Source of the DNA: Warburgia ugandensis
Taxonomy: Eukaryota > Streptophyta > Magnoliopsida > Canellales > Canellaceae
DNA: 64,000 bases
Assembly: GCA_035236585.1 (NCBI GenBank)
Contig: CP141132.1
Location: 18,141,945 to 18,205,944, forward strand
Direction of reading: 5' to 3'
Each line of letters starts with the position of its first letter. Within the stretch, counting starts at the first letter, position 1. The notes under the pieces are model-generated. The model made no database searches. It saw only the letters and a program-made list of their open reading frames with translations, and was not told where the DNA came from. The translations under genes and the position numbers were made by a program. This document shows, piece after piece, positions 58,256 to 64,000 of this stretch.

Positions 58256-60605
58256 ACACCAAAATTGGGCTAAATTGTTTATCCATGCTTAGGAACACCG
58301 ATCCTCACTCCAGAAGTCCTTAATTGCATAGATTTGTCATCCTTAGAGCATGTGTTTATTTAAACCATCCATAAAAAAACAACAATGTGGATCTGCACAC
58401 TTAGTAAACAATTAATAGTTGTCTTATTGCTATATGATTGAAATTTAAGATCTAGGAACCCAATCTACCATCAAATTGATGGATTGACACTTCTCAAACC
58501 CTTAGTTCTCCTATCTATGGCTACAAGAACCCAATTAGGAAGAATCTAATTCTCTATGGGTGGAGCTATCATAAGGAGGAACCAAATTTGAAATATATTG
58601 ATCTAATAGTATGGAAAATTGACTTCTTTTATAATGGTTAATCCATGATTAGAAATTGATAAGAAAATTGGAATATCAACATATTGTTTAAGTTGATCTA
58701 TAAATCGAACTAAAGGAGGGACATAGTTGAACTAAGAATAATGCCAAAAGAGGTGGGTAGTTTTAACATTGATGTGATTTTTGTAAAATGTGAAAACTAT
58801 TGAAAACTATTTCATCATGTTTGAAAATAATTAAAATGTGACTTATGTGACTTCTCATTTCATATAGTTGAGCATACCTATATTTCATGTAAAATATAAA
58901 TTATGAGATACCATGTTAGTTTATTACAAGATGTGAAAACTTATTATACTAAAGTGTGTTAAAAAATGCATTGATTGCATGGTCTATGAAATTATGAGGA
59001 TTGATATTATAGTGTAAAATCTGCAAACTCAACCAGGAGAGGGTTGTTTTTATTTGGCTTTATAGTGCCATTAGATTTTACTTATATGACTTCATTAATG
59101 CATAATTCTTGACTAACTCATTAGTCATAGAGGTATGTCAAGGTGCCTAGTTATATTATGTTATGACAGGCAAATGACCCAGTGGACTATGTCTTAGGAG
59201 AGTTTGTGGATTGATCATCCTTCTTCCAAAACTTCGTATATTTTATTTCTAGCTGCAATAAGCTAAATCAGGTTATGAAGACCTCATGGGTACGGCCATG
59301 GCCTAAGGACCATGTTTTCAAATGCACATGATGGCTTATTCTCTCATTCTAGTATTAGCGAGTTGCTTAGACATGATGGATTCTTGTCCACTACAAAGAG
59401 GATCCATTATTTTTAAGATTTGAGACTCATATTTCCATAGCGCAATAGAGCAAGAGGCCCATGGCACCTTGAGATTTTAGGTTGAAAATGAGTATTCATG
59501 ACCAACTAGTTTGGATTTTGAGCGGTTTTAAACTCAGGAGACCTTGAGTGGAGGCAACTCAAATGATATTATCTATATATGTTGTTGAGACATACTAATG
59601 TGTTTAAGCAATTTATAATTGCTTCTCATCTATTTATTATCTGACAATGATTTGCTATCCATGTGTGCGTATGCACGTGCATGAGACGGTGCATTTAGGG
59701 ATGGTCTGACTATGTATAGTTTACAAAATGTTTTACTATCATTACTTCTTTTGAAATGGCATGTGTGGATGTTCTAAGCTGATGTTAGTTTAGAATGATT
59801 TGGCATGGATTTTCCATACAAACTAAAATGAGATTTCATTATTTTACTATGTTGCTCATATGCATCTTATTCTTCAGAATTGCATGATAAAATGGTTGTG
59901 GATTTCCTTTTGGATTTGCAATTGTATAAATTGTCATGTTCAATTATAAAACAACCTACATAGTGCAAGCTTGCTGAGATATTATGCTCATTTATAATCT
60001 TATATTTGAAGAAATAGAATGGAGGAAAGGGACTGAAAGAACAGACTAGGAATTGCAAAAGAATTAAGTGAAGGTAATGTCAAAATATGTGTATAGACCT
60101 ATTGATATTTGTCTTCGAGTTTTGTAAGTAGATTGTCATCTTATGACTTCTATTTCTTGGATATGTGGACATGTAATATTGAACCTTGGATATGTGATTG
60201 TGAATGGAATGACCCTAGTGAGGCTATTTAGTTTTTATTTTTTGTTTGACTAAACTTTGATTTTCAAATCATATGTAAGTATAGTGTATACATGTGGTTG
60301 AATGGAGATGGAGTCTTCCTTGTGTTTAAATGTTATACTGGGTTTTATTAGGAATAGTACATTGCACGTGAAAAATTTGCAAGGCCCAAACAATAGAGGA
60401 GACTGTTAGGTTTTTTATAAATATGGAATAGCCATTATACCAAACAATCTGTGTTTTGTTAATGAAAAATGACATTCGAGATTTTTACAAGCCTTTCATA
60501 GAAAATAATTTTTCACCATTTGTTTTCTAAAACTCCTTTCAAAACTCAGGGCTCCACATTTGAAAAAGATTTATAGAAAAGTTTTCCAAAATCCCAAGAT
60601 TCACA
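58256..60605 (+). mobile_element. Gypsy LTR family D, plus strand, 5'-truncated
   Basis: 58265-59655 is homologous to 32930-31746 read on the minus strand. Examples are ATGCTTAGGAAC, CAATGTGGATCTGCACACTT versus CAGTGTGGATCTACATGCCC, and AACTAAAGGAGGGACATA. It extends about 950 bp further than the other copy and ends AAAATCCCAAGATTCACA, a mutated form of AAAACCCGGGTCGTCACA. The first about 1 kb of the LTR is missing; the sequence before 58256 is Athila integrase. Confidence 0.82.
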
Positions 60606-60736
60606 TAGATTGACTGCTACCTAGACCTCTTTAATCTTTGCAGATATCTAAACCTTAAATATTTGATTTTTAGACTGTCGAACCTAAGCCCTTTGATTAC
60701 TTAAGGTGGTGACTCCATTCACATAATCTATTTATT
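60606..60736. other. Short unassigned spacer between LTR-like segments
   Basis: About 130 bp with no visible feature, ending in AAGGTGGTGACTCCATTCAC near 60703. Confidence 0.4.
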
Positions 60737-61800
60737 GTAGGCACCACATTTTGACTTGAGTTTGATCATCACAAGCCAAAATAAAATTTCCCTAATGTTT
60801 ATTTGATGTTACCTCTTAACACTTCATTTATTTAGAGTTCCAAAGGAAATTCAACAAAAGAGCCTTGAAATGTCAAGAGAATAAAAAATATTAAACAAAA
60901 AAGGAGAAATAACACAAGTTCTTGCGACTGAGTAACTTGTTCTGCGAGCCACAACACAAGGATAGGTGTCCCCTTCTTACACAGTCCATATTGTGGTTGC
61001 ATGACCTCAAAAGAAATCATGCAGATGCAAGACCTAAAGGTAAGGACATGTACTACCTTCCAGAAGATGCTGGAAGCATACAAAGTGGTGATGTGTCCTT
61101 GAGGTCTCAACATGATGATGATGTGTCATTTAGCATCATGACCTAGGCCGGTTGCATGACATGAGGTCATTTGGCTGCATGCCTAGACAGCTAGGAAAAA
61201 AATAGATGTTGCAATCTAATTGGATGAAGGTAACACTTGGAATGCCATATAAAGGGGTTCCCTCTAAGAAGGCTGAGAAATCCCTTTTAGAGGATGTAAG
61301 AGTGATTTATCTTGCCACATTACCTTGAGAGGAGTTTCAATTCAAATTTTCATAAGGAAGAGTTGCCTTTGGAGCAAACTCTAGAGGTGGGGATTTCTAC
61401 TATTGGTTTTTTGGTCTTCTAGCCTTCTTATTATACCTTTTCAAGTATAATTTCTCTCCTTGTTTTCTTTACTTTCCTTCTTTCCATCTATTTAATGTAG
61501 CTTTGCATATACAGTAGGATTTTGAGATTGATTTCTTATTTTCCTACTTATAGAGTAATTCCTCATGCGTAGAAGTACATCCTCCAAAGGGGAGGGAAAG
61601 GAGAGGAGCCAAGATCCATTCTTCCTCGATGAACCCCTTTAACTTGGTCAGAATATGTCACTCCCCTAGGTTATGTAGCAGAATAGTTATTTCTCACAAT
61701 AGGGGAGTAATAGATTCTCAAGGTAATCAATAATGACATTAGAATACAAAATCTCATGCAACATAAATGGAAACATCTTTATCCAAACCAACTAGAGCAT
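60737..61800 (+). mobile_element. LTR-like sequence with TATA box
   Basis: It begins TGTAGGCACCACATTTTGAC, resembling the start of some plant gypsy LTRs, and has a TATA-like ATATAAAGG at 61247 followed by a GGGTTCCCTC leader. The 3' end was not found and no second copy exists in the window, so the right boundary is a guess. The frames at 60832-61113 and 60922-61146 overlap on opposite strands and show no domain. Confidence 0.4.
61247..61255 (+). promoter_or_regulatory. TATA-like box in the LTR-like sequence
   Basis: ATATAAAGG lies about 510 bp into the segment and is followed by a GC-richer leader, the usual layout of an LTR promoter. Confidence 0.45.
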
Positions 61801-62541
61801 ATAAGGTTCTATTATTGGTAACTTCAAAATTCCAAAAAAAAAAAAACACTACATTTAACTAACTACAACTTTCATTCCAAAACAATGTTTTCTCATACAA
61901 AATTCTATACCTTAGAGTAACCAACACAAATAGGAAACACTTCACAGCTCCAATAGCTTTTTAGTGAAGGTACTTAGTCTCTTGGTCTTTTCTTCATCCA
62001 AACTTCTTTGTCTTCTCTAATATGAGGTATTTAATAAATATCACAGTTTACTTGTGTTTGATAAGTATAATGATATCTAGTTGCACTATTTTATATTTGT
62101 TGCATGTACTTTTATACACAATTTCTATGAACTTCATTAACAATGGTTTCCTTAAATGAAGTTTGGATAATTTCATAAATAGCAGAATACTTTATACAGC
62201 ACAATAACTGATGAAAGTTAATGACATATGACAGAATATATAGTATAAAACATTAATTAATTCCATTCTAGAAATCATGTTTTTAAGAATTACATCTAAA
62301 TTCAATATGTAATTCTTAATCCAACATACTTCAACACAGAAGTTCAATCTAGATGTGGTGTTACAAAGCATCAAAAATATAACATGTAATTCCAACGCAC
62401 ATGAGAAAACTATAATTTTGAAATTTGATTTTCATAAAACTATGAATTCAAATTCAAATCCATAAGTATTTTCATTTTGATAAATTTGAAGGATTTGTCA
62501 AAAAATGAATAACAAGTGTGATCCCCATTGACATATGGTCC
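61801..62541. other. Unassigned AT-rich DNA
   Basis: No domain, terminus or structured RNA was recognised. An A run is at 61836-61847. Confidence 0.45.
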
Positions 62542-63043
62542 AAACAAGTTCCCCCACCTCACTGATCAAATAAGGTTCAGAGTACTAACTGTAGAGGACA
62601 TACAAACACTCCATGAAAGGGAGTCCTAGTATCCAATGTTGATTAAGCACTGGCTAGAAGATCCAAAGATCTAGGTTCAAAAGTAATTCATGCTAACATA
62701 GTTCTAGACAAGTCTCACTGCCCCATTAATCAAATGAGGTTTTGAGGACCAACTGTAGAGGACAAACATAAACTTCCTAAATTCACATTAGGAGAGTCAA
62801 AATATCCAACATCAATTAAACGTTGTTCCAAATAAATCTAAACTAGAAGTCCACATAAAACCTTGTTGAAGTACATCTTAACCTAGGTCCTTGTTGAAGC
62901 ATGTCTTATACGAGTTATCTATTAAGACTACCATGGATCCACCGAAATCCAAAATCTCCACTAATGTCTTAGATGGATCCAAATAAGCCTCTAATGATGT
63001 CTCACTAGGGTCCATTTGATCAGTGAGGTGGGGGAACTTGTTT
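62542..63043. repeat. 30-bp perfect inverted repeat around an internal direct repeat
   Basis: 62542-62571 is the exact reverse complement of 63014-63043; the shared arm starts AAACAAGTTCCCCCACCTCA. Between them, the left-arm neighbourhood is repeated directly near 62709-62775 (CACTGCCCCATTAATCAAAT, then ACCAACTGTAGAGGACAAAC) about 165 bp after CTAACTGTAGAGGACATACA. No target duplication was found outside the arms. Confidence 0.9.
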
Positions 63044-63680
63044 TAATTCCATTTGATTCCTTATTTCATCTTTTTCCCATGTTTTGTCATGTTTCTTGTT
63101 TTGTCCTTTTCTCAAAAAGTTCTAGAATAATTCCAAAATTAGTCCTTATTTGGCTAGAAGGTTGTGCTTAATTCTTGATTAAATCCTCTTCTGATTTTAA
63201 ATCAACTTTTAGATCTTCATCTTACTTGAATTCCTGGTTGATCTAGTAGTTCTAATCTTACATCTAGAGTCTAGACAATCAATCTAAACCATCCAAATCT
63301 CAAGTTAATTCATTGATCTAGATCATCAATTTTTTGGAAGATTTGCTTAATCCATTCGTTGAATCAGTAATTAGAGACATGAGCAAAGGATTAGTGAAGA
63401 TTAATCAACTTGGATGTGATAAATTTGGATACTTTTAATGCAATCAAGCTAGGAAAGTTCATTTAGTTTGTTATTTAATTTAATTTCTTTTCTTTTGCAT
63501 TTAGATTTATGCACTTTCTATTTAATCAATATATCTAAGTTTCTTGTGCACTATTAGTTAATTTTTTAATTTTTGTTAATTTAAATTTTATTTAAACTCC
63601 ACTTTTCAAGTCGAGTCCCTCTAGGTTTGACCCATACTTGCAAAAACTATACTGCAATAGCCTGTGCATTTGCAGCAAAC
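63044..63680 (+). mobile_element. End of an Athila/Tat-type LTR
   Basis: AT-rich sequence ends in AAGTCGAGTCCCTCTAGGTT, TGACCCATACTTGC and CCTGTGCATTTGCAGCAAAC. This fits the LTR-end block of Athila/Tat elements (GTGGGATCGACC..., ...GTGCACTTGC). The LTR start is not identified and may include the inverted-repeat segment. Confidence 0.55.
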
Positions 63681-64000
63681 AAAAACAACTCATAATTGTA
63701 AGAGGAACATTAAATTAATTGCACTGTGGGTGTGTTCTAGTGACCACTTCTTTAGAAGAATACCTCCAAATGACCCAATCCATTCATCTTTTTCCTCTAA
63801 ATCAGGATATTTTATAGATTCCAAAGCATGTGATTTGAATGATTTTTGCATCTAAAAAGCATATGATAAAGTGTAGTTAGAAATAGACAATTTAGAAATT
63901 CTATAAAGAACAAGCAATTTTGTAGAAGCTAGAATCATCCACATCGTATGATTTTTTCCTAAAATAAAATTCAAATTGGAGTAATGAGTTGAATGATTCT
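63681..64000. other. Sequence after the LTR-like end
   Basis: It could be the start of an internal retroelement region. A 63-codon frame at 63664-63855 has no recognisable domain, and no PBS could be assigned. Confidence 0.35.

Overview
This is a transposon-dominated stretch of a large plant nuclear genome, most likely a seed plant; the species cannot be read from it. I find no intact host gene, tRNA or rRNA. Nearly everything recognisable is decayed and nested mobile DNA: Ty3/gypsy LTR retrotransposons of two kinds (Tekay/Del-like with an initiator-Met PBS, and Athila/Tat-like with a tRNA-Asp-type PBS), one RTE-clade LINE, one CACTA (En/Spm) DNA transposon, tandem arrays and long microsatellites. 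All coding remnants carry stops or frameshifts, and visible catalytic motifs are mutated, so nothing here looks able to move by itself.

Layout, left to right. 1-1524: 3' part of a gypsy LTR (family E). 2206-3780: minisatellite of about 81 bp. 4240-9855: CACTA relic on the minus strand, with subterminal repeat clusters around a broken TNP2 transposase. 10850-13862: minus-strand RTE LINE with a 15-bp target-site duplication, inserted in LTR-like DNA that carries a 103-bp GA tract. 15059-17081: two LTR-like segments. 18850-20204: minisatellite of about 42 bp rich in GATC. 20205-21013: tandem repeat of about 299 bp, split by an Athila/Tat-like non-autonomous retrotransposon (21014-28837, TSD CATAT). 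28888-31745: another Athila/Tat-type LTR and leader. 31746-33934: family D LTR on the minus strand. 33935-36596: Athila-family LTR.

36597-46270: Tekay-like gypsy element C on the plus strand (gag, protease, RT, RNase H, integrase, PPT, truncated LTR). Its integrase is split by a second gypsy element (39173-45045, minus, TSD GACTT). 46271-48699: family E LTR with a TATA box, ending in a PBS. 48700-58255: minus-strand Athila element; its LTR is split by a 4.28-kb LTR (50825-55102) and its integrase is recognisable at 57558-58255. 58256-60605: second family D LTR, plus strand. 60737-64000: further LTR-like DNA with a 30-bp inverted repeat.

How the parts relate. The Athila integrase element (48700-58255) and the RT-less element (21014-28837) share about 1.6 kb of 3' non-coding sequence and related LTRs. 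They look like an autonomous lineage and a derivative that depended on it. The nesting gives a relative insertion order. Similarity statements were made by eye, so percentages and exact boundaries are approximate unless a target-site duplication fixes them.
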